Origin: JANWZL01 sp041640815
GTDB taxonomy: Bacteria > Pseudomonadota > Gammaproteobacteria > Burkholderiales > Thiobacillaceae
Reading direction: 5' to 3'
Assembly: GCA_041640815.1 (NCBI GenBank)
Contig: JBEPZO010000010.1
Span: 1-55,592 of the forward strand
Length of the DNA: 55,592 bases
The notes beneath the pieces were generated by a model, which was not told the origin of the DNA, did no database searches, and saw only the letters and a program-made list of their open reading frames with translations. The position numbers and the translations under genes are program-made. Of this stretch, positions 1 through 10,112 are shown in pieces. How positions within the stretch are numbered: the stretch's first letter is position 1; every line of letters starts with the position of its first letter.

Positions 1-16
1 CGCTCCGAGCCGCGCC

Positions 17-234
17 GCGGCCGCCCCCCGAGGGGGCACGCAGCTGCCTTGGGACGGCCCGGCGGCAGCTGATAGCTTCACCGCCCCCGGCCGCATTGCG
101 GCCGCCCCCCAAGGGGGCACGCAGCTGCCTTGGGACGGCCCGGCGGCAGCTGATAGCTTCACCGCCCCCGGCCGCACCGCGGCCGCCCCCCGAGGGGGCA
201 CGCAGCTGCCTTGGGACGGCCCGGCGGCAGCTGC
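17..234. repeat. 81-bp tandem repeat, about 2.7 copies
   Basis: Three copies start at 17, 98 and 179, an exact 81-bp period; the third is cut off at about 234, against the hfq stop codon. Each unit has a GCCCCCC-GA-GGGGGC hairpin (first copy 23-37) and a second stem made by CAGCTGCC (41-48) and GGCAGCTG (64-71). Copies are nearly identical, with small changes just before and within the C-run. The left edge may continue outside the window. It lies downstream of hfq and could act as a transcript-end structure or be an array of palindromic intergenic repeats. No U-tract is present, so it is not a classic terminator. Confidence 0.9.
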
Positions 235-480
235 TTATGCCCCCGATGATGCGGCCTCCTCTTCTGGCCGGTAGTTGACCGGCCGCGATGGCACCACGGT
301 GGAGATGGCGTGTTTGTAGATCATCTGTGTCACGGCATTCCTAAGCAGGATGACGTATTGATCGAAATCCTCGATGTGGCCCTGCAGCTTGATGCCATTG
401 ACCAGATAGACGGACACCTGAACCTGCTCCTGCCGGAGCGCGTTCAGAAACGGGTCTTGTAATTGTTGCCCTTTGCTCAT
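235..480 (-). CDS. hfq: RNA chaperone Hfq
   Basis: Hexameric Sm-like RNA chaperone that pairs small RNAs with mRNAs. The 81-residue product has the family's usual opening (SKGQQLQDPFLNALR), Sm1 with the YLVNGIKLQGHIEDFDQY stretch and Sm2 with the YKHAIS motif, followed by a short acidic tail. Length is typical for betaproteobacteria, which lack the long enterobacterial C-terminus. The ATG at 480 has only a weak ribosome site. In related genomes hfq directly follows der and precedes hflX; here two unrelated genes (613-3476) separate it from der, so it probably has its own promoter in the roughly 130 bp upstream. The 81-bp repeats start right after its stop. Confidence 0.97.
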   Translation of the reverse strand: MSKGQQLQDPFLNALRQEQVQVSVYLVNGIKLQGHIEDFDQYVILLRNAVTQMIYKHAISTVVPSRPVNYRPEEEAASSGA

Positions 481-612
481 CTTTGCACCGTGATGGATGT
501 TGTGATTGAAAGTTAATGATAACCGATAGTCGGCGCTACGCTGAATTGGAGTAGCCGGCTAGCCCAATGTTCCCGACGCGCTGTGGCCTGTCTGCCGCAG
601 ACCGTCTGGCCC

Positions 613-1773
613 TCAAGCCCCCCAATAAGGGGTGGCGATGCCCTCGCCCAGGTCGGCCTCGATGAGCCGACGCCGCACCTCGAACAGCTTTTCGAGCAAA
701 GCCGGTTCTCGCCGGGCATAGGCCTCGGCATCGGGGACGCGCTTGACGACCACGCCGAGAAGCTCGGTAATGGCGTTGCCGATCGAGTTTTGGCTGATGG
801 TGACGATGATCTGCCCCTGATCGTTGCGGTAGATGAGCTGCTTGAAGGCCGGCTGCCAGCGGATGGCGTTGGCGTAGCGCGCATCCTGGATGCAGCGGTC
901 GCGCACCATCTTGGCGGTCTTGAGGAAGTCGTTGTTATAGAGCAGCCGCTCCTCGACCAGCTCGGGGAAATAGACGTCCTTCGGCATTGGCGAATTGCGC
1001 GTCGAGACCTGGCCGAAGAAGGTACGGTAGAAGTCCAGGAAGCCCATCAACAGCGTGTCGTATTCCTTCCAGAAGCGCACCTCTTTCAAGGCCGCAGCAC
1101 CGCCCTGCACCTCCCAGCTTGGCAGGCCCTGTGGATAGCCGGTCAGCGCAATGCGGCAGGAGCCGGCCTGACAAGGCCGCAGGATCTTGAGGTCCAGGCC
1201 ATCGAAAAAGGCGCGATAGACCTCGCGCATATAGGCCTGGAACAGGGAATGCTGGCCGCCATCGGTCAGGTTGGGGTTGTCCTCGTCAGCCAGCGGCGCC
1301 GCCGCCAGTTCGGCCTTGTCGAAGACGATGAAGTGGTTGTGCAGCATGCGGATGGAAGGCACGCCGGGTGAGCTCAACGGCCAGGTCGCGTCCAGGCTCG
1401 CCTCGCCCATGAGCACCAAGTGGGCAGCCGGGTCGGGGTAGCGCTCGAGCATGTAGTCGAAGATGATCTGATTCATGCGGTTCCATACCCGCTTGACGTG
1501 CTCCGGCACCTGCGTGCGGCGCACCGGCCGGCCGAGCGGATCGAGGATGCTGCGCGAGGTGTTGTAGATGATCGAGGTGTCGAACTCATTGCTGTGACCC
1601 AAGGCCTTGCGATAGAGCAGCAGGCCCTCCGGGTTGCGCAACAGGCCGTTGTTGTGCTCCAAATCGTTCAAGTTCTCGGTGCTGTTGAAGAACTCGTTGG
1701 GCTTCATGCCCTCGGGGATCTCGAGGGGAATGGGACGGTAGGGGGTGATGATCTCGCGCGGGCCGATCTGCAT
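613..1773 (-). CDS. Conserved-looking protein of unknown function
   Basis: Unrecognised soluble protein of 386 residues from the ATG at 1773; an in-frame TTG at 1818 would give 401. Neither start has a clear ribosome site. There is no signal peptide, membrane segment or obvious nucleotide-binding motif. Composition is balanced, with many aromatic and charged residues as in a folded enzyme. Visible landmarks are an LHNHF segment at about residue 145, a C-x4-C pair (CQAGSC) near residue 206, and a C-terminal arginine-rich helix ending in PYWGA. It is divergent from the PhoD-like gene at 2001 and sits in the normally tight der-hfq interval, so it is probably a later insertion. A histidine-triad-like reading of LHNHF is tempting but too short to support a family. 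Confidence 0.75.
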   Translation of the reverse strand: MQIGPREIITPYRPIPLEIPEGMKPNEFFNSTENLNDLEHNNGLLRNPEGLLLYRKALGHSNEFDTSIIYNTSRSILDPLGRPVRRTQVPEHVKRVWNRMNQIIFDYMLERYPDPAAHLVLMGEASLDATWPLSSPGVPSIRMLHNHFIVFDKAELAAAPLADEDNPNLTDGGQHSLFQAYMREVYRAFFDGLDLKILRPCQAGSCRIALTGYPQGLPSWEVQGGAAALKEVRFWKEYDTLLMGFLDFYRTFFGQVSTRNSPMPKDVYFPELVEERLLYNNDFLKTAKMVRDRCIQDARYANAIRWQPAFKQLIYRNDQGQIIVTISQNSIGNAITELLGVVVKRVPDAEAYARREPALLEKLFEVRRRLIEADLGEGIATPYWGA

Positions 1774-2000
1774 GGGTATGATGCTTTGCAAGCACACCTG
1801 ACAACAAGGGTCGGCCAAAGCGGCCGCTTCGTATCATGGAGGTTGTAGCGATTGCACCATGAAGTCGGCTGGCGTTGAAATGAGGCCTTTTTATTGCCTC
1901 ATTGGCTGCATTGATCCGCCGCTCGACAGGGGCTACCGCGCGCCTAGCCAACACAGGCATCGGCTGTACGATCATGTCAGCGTCTCGACCTCACGGCACC

Positions 2001-3476
2001 ATGTTCCAGCGCCTGCTCGCCCTGTTGCTGCTGCTTGCCGCGTGGCCTGCCCTGGCCGCTCAACTGACTGCGGGGCCGATGCTGGGCCATGTCACCAGCC
2101 GCACCGCCGACATCTGGGTGCAGGCCGATGGCGCAGCCGAGGTACGCGTCGAATACTGGCCGGCCAATCAGCCTCGGCAGCGGCAGCGCGGCCCCGCCCT
2201 TAAGCTCGAGGCGGCGTCGGACTATAGCGGCCAGTTGCGGCTCGTCGGTCTTCAGCCCGACACCGCTTATGCCTATCAGCTCTACCTGGATGGGGTGGCC
2301 GCCCTGCCTGGCGAGGGACTTGGCTTTACCACGCCGCCGCTCATGCAAGCGCGCGGCGCCGCGGCCGATTTCACCCTCTATCTCGGCTCCTGCGCCTTCG
2401 TCAACGACGCCGCAGTCGATCGGCCGGGGCGGCCTTACGGCGGCGGCTACGGCATCTTCGGGGCAATCGCTCGCCACGCCACAGACAATCCCCAGTACAA
2501 GCTCATGCTCTGGCTGGGCGACAACATCTACCTGCGCGAGGCGGATTACGCATCGCCCTGGGGCATGAACGCCCGCTATCGGCACGCCCGCAGCCTGCCT
2601 GAACTGCAGCCGCTGCTAGCCGCCCTGCCGCATTACGCGATCTGGGACGATCACGACTATGGGCCGAACGACGCCAACCGCAGCTTCGTGTTCAAAGACG
2701 AAAGCCTGCGCCTGTTTCGCCGCTACTGGGCTAACCCGAGCTACGGGCTAAATGGCCTGCCGGGCATCTTCACGACCTTTTCCGTTCAGGATGTCGACTT
2801 TTTCCTGCTCGACAACCGCTATTACCGCAGCGCGGACAAGACGTTGATTACACCGGGGGAGATCGACCTGCTTCGCGAGGCACGGGACTGGGCCCTCAGC
2901 CAGAACCCGCTCACGCGCCTGCTTGGTCGGCGCTACTTCGGCAACCCGCCCGCGGTGTTGCCGGAGCACAAGGTCATGTTCGGCGCCGACCAGCTCGACT
3001 GGCTTAAGCAGGCGCTCATCCAGTCGCGTGCGACCATCAAATTCATCGCCGCCGGCAGTCAGCTCCTGAACGACGGTCACCCTTACGAAGGTTGGCACAA
3101 CTTCCCCCTGGAGCGTGAGGCATTCCTCGCCTGGCTCAAGCACCAGAACATACCGGGGGTGGTCTTCCTCTCCGGCGATCGGCATCACACCGAGCTGCTG
3201 CGTCGGGAGGTCAAGGACTTTTATCCGCTGTACGAATTGACCTGCTCGCCGCTAACCGCAACGGCCCACAGACCGCAGGACAGGGAGAAGGACAACCCCC
3301 TGCGCGTGAAGGGCACGCTGGTCACTGAACGCAACTTCTGCAGCATCGATGTCCTTGGGCCGGCAGACGACCGCAGGCTGGTGGTGCGAAGTCACGACAG
3401 CAACGGCAACGTGCTGTGGGAGCGCGTCATTCGTGCCGACGAGCTCAGGCGGTCTTCGCCGGCGCGAGCGGAGTGA
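2001..3476 (+). CDS. PhoD-like metallophosphoesterase, exported
   Basis: Predicted periplasmic alkaline phosphatase/phosphodiesterase of the PhoD family, which releases phosphate from phosphoesters. The ATG at 2001 is preferred over earlier in-frame codons because it opens directly on a signal peptide (MFQRLLALLLLLAAWPALAA). A short Ig-like N-terminal domain follows, as in PhoD proteins. The metal-binding core is visible as LYLGSC, WLGDNIY, WDDHDYGPND, GADQLDWL and FLSGDRHHTEL in the family order. The product is 491 residues, within the normal range. It ends 6 bp before the convergent der stop and is divergent from the unknown gene at 613-1773. No Pho box was recognised upstream. Confidence 0.88.
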   Translation: MFQRLLALLLLLAAWPALAAQLTAGPMLGHVTSRTADIWVQADGAAEVRVEYWPANQPRQRQRGPALKLEAASDYSGQLRLVGLQPDTAYAYQLYLDGVAALPGEGLGFTTPPLMQARGAAADFTLYLGSCAFVNDAAVDRPGRPYGGGYGIFGAIARHATDNPQYKLMLWLGDNIYLREADYASPWGMNARYRHARSLPELQPLLAALPHYAIWDDHDYGPNDANRSFVFKDESLRLFRRYWANPSYGLNGLPGIFTTFSVQDVDFFLLDNRYYRSADKTLITPGEIDLLREARDWALSQNPLTRLLGRRYFGNPPAVLPEHKVMFGADQLDWLKQALIQSRATIKFIAAGSQLLNDGHPYEGWHNFPLEREAFLAWLKHQNIPGVVFLSGDRHHTELLRREVKDFYPLYELTCSPLTATAHRPQDREKDNPLRVKGTLVTERNFCSIDVLGPADDRRLVVRSHDSNGNVLWERVIRADELRRSSPARAE

Positions 3477-3482
3477 GCGCTT

Positions 3483-4883
3483 TCAGTTGCCAAAGGTCTT
3501 GCGGCGGTGGCGCCGCTCGCGGCGCGCCTTGTTGGCCTGCCGCTGCGTCAGCGGCTTGGGTTTGCGCTGCTCGTAGGGGTTGGGGTTGGCCTTGAGCTCC
3601 ACGCGCAGGGGCGTGCCCTTCAGATTGAACGCCTCGCGAAAGGCGTTTTCCAGGTAACGCTTGTAGTCGTGGGTGATGCCTTCCAGGTGATTGCCGTGGA
3701 TGACGATGACCGGCGGGTTGTGGCCGCCCTGATGCGCGTATTTCGGCTTTGGGCGGAACAGACCCGACATGTGCGGTGCATGTCGGGCCACCGCCTCGCG
3801 TAGCACCCTGGTCAACTTTGGGGTTGGCAACTTGGCCATGGCTGCGGCATAGGCCTCGTCGACGGAGTTGAGGACCTCGCCGACGCCGCTGCCGGTGAGC
3901 GCGGAGATGAAGTGGAAACGGGCGAAAGACAGGAAGGCCATGCGCCGGGCCAGGTCGCGTTTGACCCGCTCGCGCTGGTAGGCATCGAGGCCGTCCCACT
4001 TGTTCACCGCCACCACCAGGGCGCGCCCCGTCTCCAGGATGAAGCCGGCCAAGTGAGCGTCTTGATCGGCGATCTCCTGACGCGCATCCAACACCAGCAC
4101 CACCACGTTGGCGTCCTCGATCGCCTGCATGGTCTTGATGACAGAGAACTTCTCCACCGCCTCGAGCACGCGCCCCTTGCGCCGCACGCCGGCGGTGTCG
4201 ATGAGGGTGTATTTGCGTCCTGCGCGCTCGAAGTCGACGTAAATGGCATCGCGTGTGGTGCCGGGTTGATCGAAGGCGATCACCCGCTCGGCGCCGACCA
4301 GGGTGTTGACCAGGGTCGACTTTCCGACATTCGGTCGGCCGACGATGGCGATCTTGGGGTGATCTTCCGCCTGCGGCGCCTCCTCCTCGGCGGGGAAGCA
4401 CTTGAGCACCTCGTCCATGAGCTCCCGCACCCCCTCGCCATGCGCCCCGGAGATCGGATAGGGGTCGCCCAGGCCCAGTTCATGAAACTCGGCCACGGCC
4501 TGCTCGGCGGTCATGCCCTCGGTCTTGTTCACGACCAGATACACCGGCCGCCCGCTACGGCGCAGCCGCTCGGCGATCAGCCTGTCCTGCGGCGTCAAGC
4601 CGCCGCGTCCGTCGACGAGAAAGAGGATGGCATCGGCCTCGTCCAGCGCCTGCAGGGTCTGCCGGGCCATCTCATAGAGGATGCCGCTGTCGGCCACCGG
4701 CTCGAACCCGCCCGTGTCCACCACCAGATAGGGGCGATCGCCCACCTTGCCATGCCCGTAATGGCGGTCGCGGGTCAGGCCAGGCAGGTCGTGCACCAGG
4801 GCATCACGACTCTTGGTGAGGCGGTTGAATAGGGTGGACTTACCCACATTGGGTCGGCCGACCAAGACGATGGTGGGGAGCAT
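3483..4883 (-). CDS. der: Ribosome biogenesis GTPase Der (EngA)
   Basis: Double-GTPase needed for maturation of the 50S subunit. Both G domains are complete: G1 motifs GRPNVGKS lie at residues 9-16 and about 183-190, followed by DTGG and DTAG G3 motifs and NKTE/NKWD G4 motifs. The C-terminal KH-like domain ends in a basic tail (KARRERRHRRKTFGN) that contacts rRNA. At 466 residues it has normal length. It is 38 bp downstream of bamB, in the classical hisS-yfgM-bamB-der order, so probably cotranscribed with it. The expected next gene, hfq, is displaced by two inserted genes. Confidence 0.98.
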   Translation of the reverse strand: MLPTIVLVGRPNVGKSTLFNRLTKSRDALVHDLPGLTRDRHYGHGKVGDRPYLVVDTGGFEPVADSGILYEMARQTLQALDEADAILFLVDGRGGLTPQDRLIAERLRRSGRPVYLVVNKTEGMTAEQAVAEFHELGLGDPYPISGAHGEGVRELMDEVLKCFPAEEEAPQAEDHPKIAIVGRPNVGKSTLVNTLVGAERVIAFDQPGTTRDAIYVDFERAGRKYTLIDTAGVRRKGRVLEAVEKFSVIKTMQAIEDANVVVLVLDARQEIADQDAHLAGFILETGRALVVAVNKWDGLDAYQRERVKRDLARRMAFLSFARFHFISALTGSGVGEVLNSVDEAYAAAMAKLPTPKLTRVLREAVARHAPHMSGLFRPKPKYAHQGGHNPPVIVIHGNHLEGITHDYKRYLENAFREAFNLKGTPLRVELKANPNPYEQRKPKPLTQRQANKARRERRHRRKTFGN

Positions 4884-4921
4884 CGAGGGGGAAGGGAGGC
4901 GTAGGCAGTGGGCTAGAGGCG

Positions 4922-6097
4922 TTACCGATCGCGGCTCGCCGATCCCGGATGGCTGAAGGCGTATAGCCCACCGTTGGCAGTCTGCACGAGGAAGCCCTGC
5001 GGTAGGGCGATTGGCGCGGCAGTGATGGCGCTGCCATCGGTGGCGACGCGGGCGAGGTAGGCGCCGGTTTCGTTGTCGAGCAGATGCGCATAGCCTTGAT
5101 AATCGCCCACCACTACATGCCGCTCGAGCGGCAGCGGTGTGGACAAGCGCCGCTCGCGCAGCTTGTCCTGCTTCCAGGGGCTCACGCCGCGCTCGCGATC
5201 AAAGGCGTGCAGGACATCGGCGCTGTCCACGGCGTAGACATGGCGGGCATCCATCGCCACCCCTCGCAGGACGGAAAGCTCGCGCGCCCACACGCCTTGG
5301 CCATTGATGCGGTCGAAACAAGCGACGCGTCCTTGATAGGCGCCCGCGCACACGAGTCGCGCGCTCAAGGCGAGCGGGCCCGTGACATCCGCGATGCGCT
5401 CGAGATCGGTCGCGCCTTTCGGCAGCGCGACATTGGCCTCCCAAAGCGGCGCACCGTTGGCGAGCGACAGGGCAACCAGCCTGCCGCCCGGGAAACCGGC
5501 GTACACGGCGCGCTCGCCGATGGCCAAGCCAGCCGGCTCTCGCAGCGCCAGCGCAGGTAGCGTCCGGCTATAGACCCAGCGACGCTTGCCGTCGGCCGCA
5601 TCCAGCGCCCACACCTTGCCGTCGTTGCCGCGCGCCAGCACCAAGTCGCCGCTGACCAAGGGGGGAGTGAGGATCTCACCGGAGAGCTGTGCGCGCCAAG
5701 CCGCTTGACCGTCAGCGGCGCGGTAGGCCAGCACCTCGCCCTTGGCGGTCCCGACCAGCACCAGCCCCGCGCCTGCGCCGACGCCGGCGGAGAGCCGGCG
5801 ACCGGTCTCGATGCGCAGGAGCTCGCGCCCGGTGGCGGCGTCGATCTTGAGGATGCGGCCCTCATGACCCGCCGCGTAAACGGCCTGGCCCTCGCTCGCG
5901 GGCGTGAAGGTATAGGGCCGGCCGCTGCCGGCGTTGGCCTCCCACAGCTTGACCAGCGTGACGCTCGGCTGGATGCTGGGCAGTTCGGCCGGCTTGGGCT
6001 TGGCCTGACGCGCGCCGAACCAGCCGCTTACGCTGCCGCAGCCAGCAAGGGCGAGCGTAAGGGCTACGCTGACGGTCAAGACGAGTGTGCGCTTCAC
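4922..6097 (-). CDS. bamB: Outer-membrane assembly lipoprotein BamB
   Basis: Lipoprotein subunit of the BAM complex that folds beta-barrel proteins into the outer membrane. The GTG at 6097 is chosen because GGGAGG lies 7-8 nt upstream and the protein then begins VKRTLVLTVSVALTLALAGC, a lipoprotein signal with lipobox cysteine. The rest is a series of PQQ-like beta-propeller blades (for example GRILKIDAATGRELLRIETG, GKVWALDAADGKRRWVY, GRLVALSLANGAPLWEANV). The product is 391 residues, the usual size. It starts 4 nt after the yfgM stop, so the two are translationally linked. Confidence 0.95.
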   Translation of the reverse strand: MKRTLVLTVSVALTLALAGCGSVSGWFGARQAKPKPAELPSIQPSVTLVKLWEANAGSGRPYTFTPASEGQAVYAAGHEGRILKIDAATGRELLRIETGRRLSAGVGAGAGLVLVGTAKGEVLAYRAADGQAAWRAQLSGEILTPPLVSGDLVLARGNDGKVWALDAADGKRRWVYSRTLPALALREPAGLAIGERAVYAGFPGGRLVALSLANGAPLWEANVALPKGATDLERIADVTGPLALSARLVCAGAYQGRVACFDRINGQGVWARELSVLRGVAMDARHVYAVDSADVLHAFDRERGVSPWKQDKLRERRLSTPLPLERHVVVGDYQGYAHLLDNETGAYLARVATDGSAITAAPIALPQGFLVQTANGGLYAFSHPGSASRDR

Positions 6098-6101
6098 CGC
6101 G

Positions 6102-6731
6102 TCAGCCTCCCAAGGCATCCAGCTTCATCTGCACCAAGGGTGTGAGCGCGCTCTGATCGCCCAGCTTCTTGAGCGCCTCTTGATAGGCGGCACGCGCCTC
6201 GCTCGCCTTGCCTTGTTCGAGCAGGACATCGCCTCTTAAGTTGGCATAGAGACCGGCGTAGGCGTCGTCGTGGGGTTGATCAAGCAGCGCCAGGGCGCCA
6301 GCGTAGTCGCCGGCTTCAAGGCGCAAGGCCGCGAGCCGCAACCGTGCCAGTTGCTTCACACTCGCATCGCGCGCCTTGTCCAAGGCATAGGCATATTGGG
6401 CAAGCGCGCTCTTGAGGTCGCCGTTCGCGTGGTTGACCTGTCCGGCCAGCCAAGCAGCGGGCGTGGCGTATCCCGTGCGGCCATAGTTTTCCATGATCTG
6501 GCCAGTGATTTCGCGCACCGCCTTGGTGTCGTTGTTCATGGCCGCCTGCATGGCCCGGTCGAAGAGCTGCGAGGCTTCTACCGCTTGCTTGTGGCTCCAG
6601 GCCTGCCAGCCACGCCAGCCGGCGACGGCCAGGACGAAGACCGCCAGGCCGCTCAAGACCCATTTGGCGTTTTGCTTCCACCAGGCTTTGAGTTCGTCGA
6701 GTTTTTCCTGTTCTTCCAGGTCGAGGGCCAT
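6102..6731 (-). CDS. yfgM: YfgM-like TPR membrane protein
   Basis: Inner-membrane protein with a periplasmic tetratricopeptide domain; the family works with the SecYEG translocon and periplasmic chaperones. The 209 residues begin with the acidic cytoplasmic segment LDLEEQEKLDELKAWWKQN, then one membrane segment at about residues 23-42 (WVLSGLAVFVLAVAGWRGW), then TPR helices in the YfgM pattern such as GDYAGALALLD and GKASEARAAYQEALKKL. Its place between hisS and bamB is the conserved one and confirms the call. Confidence 0.93.
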   Translation of the reverse strand: MALDLEEQEKLDELKAWWKQNAKWVLSGLAVFVLAVAGWRGWQAWSHKQAVEASQLFDRAMQAAMNNDTKAVREITGQIMENYGRTGYATPAAWLAGQVNHANGDLKSALAQYAYALDKARDASVKQLARLRLAALRLEAGDYAGALALLDQPHDDAYAGLYANLRGDVLLEQGKASEARAAYQEALKKLGDQSALTPLVQMKLDALGG

Positions 6732-6788
6732 AGCGTGTGGGGGCTAAAGGGTGATGGGGATTTTGTGCATGCCGGCAGCGGGCAGAGC

Positions 6789-8083
<1,295 letters not shown>

Positions 8084-8084
<1 letters not shown>

Positions 8085-8827
8085 CAGCTGCCGCAAAGTT
8101 CGTCCGCCAGACGCTGCGCCGCAGCGAAGTCGAGGCTACCCTCGTAGATGGCGCGACCAGTGATGGCACCGACGATGCCCTCGTCGGCGACCGCACAGAG
8201 TTTGCGCACGTCGTCGAGGCTGCTGATGCCTCCACTGGCAATGACGGGGATGCTGAGCGCCTGCGCCAGCTTGACCGTGGCTTCGACGTTCACGCCGCTC
8301 ATCATACCGTCGCGGCCGATGTCGGTGTAGATCACCGCCTCGACCCCATAGTCCTGGAACTTCTTGGCCAAGTCGATGACCTCGTGATGGGTGACCTTGG
8401 ACCAGCCCTCCACCGCGACCTTGCCGTCCTTGGCATCCAGGCCGACGATGATGTGGCCAGGGAAGGCGTTGCAGGCGTCGTGCAGGAAGCCGGGGTTCTT
8501 TACCGCCGCGCTGCCGATGATGACGTAGCTGATGCCGTCGTCGAGGTAGCGCTCGATGGTGTCGAGATCGCGAATGCCGCCACCGAGCTGCACTGGGATC
8601 TCGTCGTCCACCTCGTCGATGATGGCCTTGATCGCCGCCTCGTTGACCGGTTTGCCGGCAAAGGCGCCATTGAGGTCGACGAGGTGCAGGCGGCGGGCAC
8701 CGGCATCGAGCCATCTGCGTGCCATGGCCGCCGGGTCCTGTGAGAAGACGGTGGCCGAGGCCATCTCGCCCTGTTTCAGACGCACGCAATGGCCGTCCTT
8801 GAGATCGATGGCAGGGATGATGAGCAT
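8084..8827 (-). CDS. hisA: ProFAR isomerase HisA
   Basis: Phosphoribosylformimino-5-aminoimidazole carboxamide ribotide isomerase, the fourth step of histidine synthesis. The 247-residue TIM barrel shows the N-terminal catalytic aspartate in IIPAIDLKDG, phosphate-binding QLGGGIR and IIGSAAV, the second catalytic aspartate in VGLDAKDG, and the second phosphate motif VIASGGISS. It follows hisH by 32 bp and overlaps hisS by one base. The normal partner hisF does not follow; the order breaks directly into hisS. Confidence 0.97.
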
Positions 8828-8859
8828 GGTGGCGTGGGTCTTGAGGTAGTCAACGGTGG

Positions 8860-9519
8860 TCAGGGGTTGGACAGGCCATGACGGCCGTCCCAGTGGACGA
8901 AATTGGCTAGCAGTCTAAGACCGTCGCGGCCGCTCTTTTCCGGATGAAATTGCACGGCGAAGATGTTATCGCGGGCACAGGCGCAAACGAATTCGCTGCC
9001 ATAGGTCGAATAACCCGCGGCAAGCTGCGCCTGCTCTGGCACCACGTAATAGCTGTGCACGAAATAGAAGCGCGCCCCGTCCGGAATGCCTTGCCATAGC
9101 GGGTGGGCGACCTGGCGCACGTTGTTCCAGCCCATGTGCGGTACCTTGAGCCGCTCGCCGCTGGCAGCGCGCATGTCGGCGGCGAAGCGCACGACTCGCC
9201 CGGGCAAGATGCCGAGGCATTCGGTATCGCCCTCGTCGCTGTGCTGGAACAACACCTGCAACCCCATGCATATGCCCAGGAAGGGCTTCTCTTGCGCCGC
9301 GGCGATGATGGCCTGCCGCAGCCCGAGGGCATCGATCTCGGCCATGCAGTCGGGGGCCGCCCCTTGGCCAGGAAACACCACCCGTGCCGCTTCCGCGATA
9401 CGCTCAGGGTTGCCAGTGACGAGCACGTTGGCCGCGGGCGCCACGTGCTCCAGCGCCTTGGCCACCGAGTGCAGGTTGCCCATGCCATAGTCGATCACGG
9501 CGATGTCGACCGGCCTCAT
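8860..9519 (-). CDS. hisH: Imidazole glycerol phosphate synthase glutaminase subunit HisH
   Basis: Glutamine amidotransferase that feeds ammonia to HisF to make imidazole glycerol phosphate and AICAR. The 219 residues carry the class I triad: Cys84 in FLGICMGLQ, and the His/Glu pair in VQFHPEKSG. The oxyanion strand FPGQGAAPD is also typical. The start overlaps the hisB stop by 4 nt (ATGA). HisH works only with HisF, whose gene is not in the window, so the heterodimer must be made from two loci. Confidence 0.97.
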   Translation of the reverse strand: MRPVDIAVIDYGMGNLHSVAKALEHVAPAANVLVTGNPERIAEAARVVFPGQGAAPDCMAEIDALGLRQAIIAAAQEKPFLGICMGLQVLFQHSDEGDTECLGILPGRVVRFAADMRAASGERLKVPHMGWNNVRQVAHPLWQGIPDGARFYFVHSYYVVPEQAQLAAGYSTYGSEFVCACARDNIFAVQFHPEKSGRDGLRLLANFVHWDGRHGLSNP

Positions 9520-10112
9520 AGACTCCCCTTGGTGGAGGGCACCGCGCCACCCAGACGCGGGTCGTACTCCACGGCCATGCGTAACGCCCGACCGAAGGCT
9601 TTGAACACGGTCTCGGCTTGGTGGTGGGCGTTCAAACCGCGCAGGTTGTCGATGTGCAAGGTGATGCCGGCGTGATTGACGAGCCCCTGGAAGAATTCCC
9701 GGATCAGGTCGACGTCGAAGTCGCCGACGCGAGCGCGGGTGAAATCGACGTGGTATTCCAGCCCGGGCCGGCCGGATAAATCCACCACGACGCGCGACAG
9801 CGCCTCGTCCAAGGGCACGTAGGCATGGCCGTAGCGGCGTATCCCCTTTTTGTCGCCCACCGCCTGCTTGAGCGCCTGGCCCAGGGTGATGCCGACGTCC
9901 TCGACCGTGTGGTGGGCGTCGATGTGCAGGTCGCCGCGCGCTTCGACCTCGAGGTCGAGCAGGCCGTGGCGGGCGATCTGATCGAGCATGTGCTCGAAAA
10001 ACGGCACGCCGATGGCCAGGCGGCTGCTGCCGGCACCGTCCAGGTTCAGCCTGACGGTGATTTGGGTCTCCAGGGTGTTGCGGCTGACTTCCGCCGTGCG
10101 CGCGCTGTTCAC
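9516..10112 (-). CDS. hisB: Imidazoleglycerol-phosphate dehydratase HisB
   Basis: Monofunctional dehydratase for the sixth step of histidine synthesis. Both Mn-binding repeats are visible, HIDAHHTVEDVG and GLNAHHQAETVFKAFGRA, together with the FEHMLDQIARHG loop. At 198 residues it has the single-domain bacterial form, without the phosphatase domain found in enterobacteria. Both ends overlap neighbours by 4 nt (hisC upstream, hisH downstream), so the four his genes form one translationally coupled unit. Confidence 0.97.
   Translation of the reverse strand: MNSARTAEVSRNTLETQITVRLNLDGAGSSRLAIGVPFFEHMLDQIARHGLLDLEVEARGDLHIDAHHTVEDVGITLGQALKQAVGDKKGIRRYGHAYVPLDEALSRVVVDLSGRPGLEYHVDFTRARVGDFDVDLIREFFQGLVNHAGITLHIDNLRGLNAHHQAETVFKAFGRALRMAVEYDPRLGGAVPSTKGSL

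Noticed and set aside
17..234. 81-bp repeats as a CRISPR array
   Set aside because: The full units are repeated with no variable spacers and no cas gene is present.
3445..4401. Alternative minus-strand frame overlapping der
   Set aside because: Same-strand frameshift shadow of der; der itself is full length with both GTPase domains, so no frameshift is needed.
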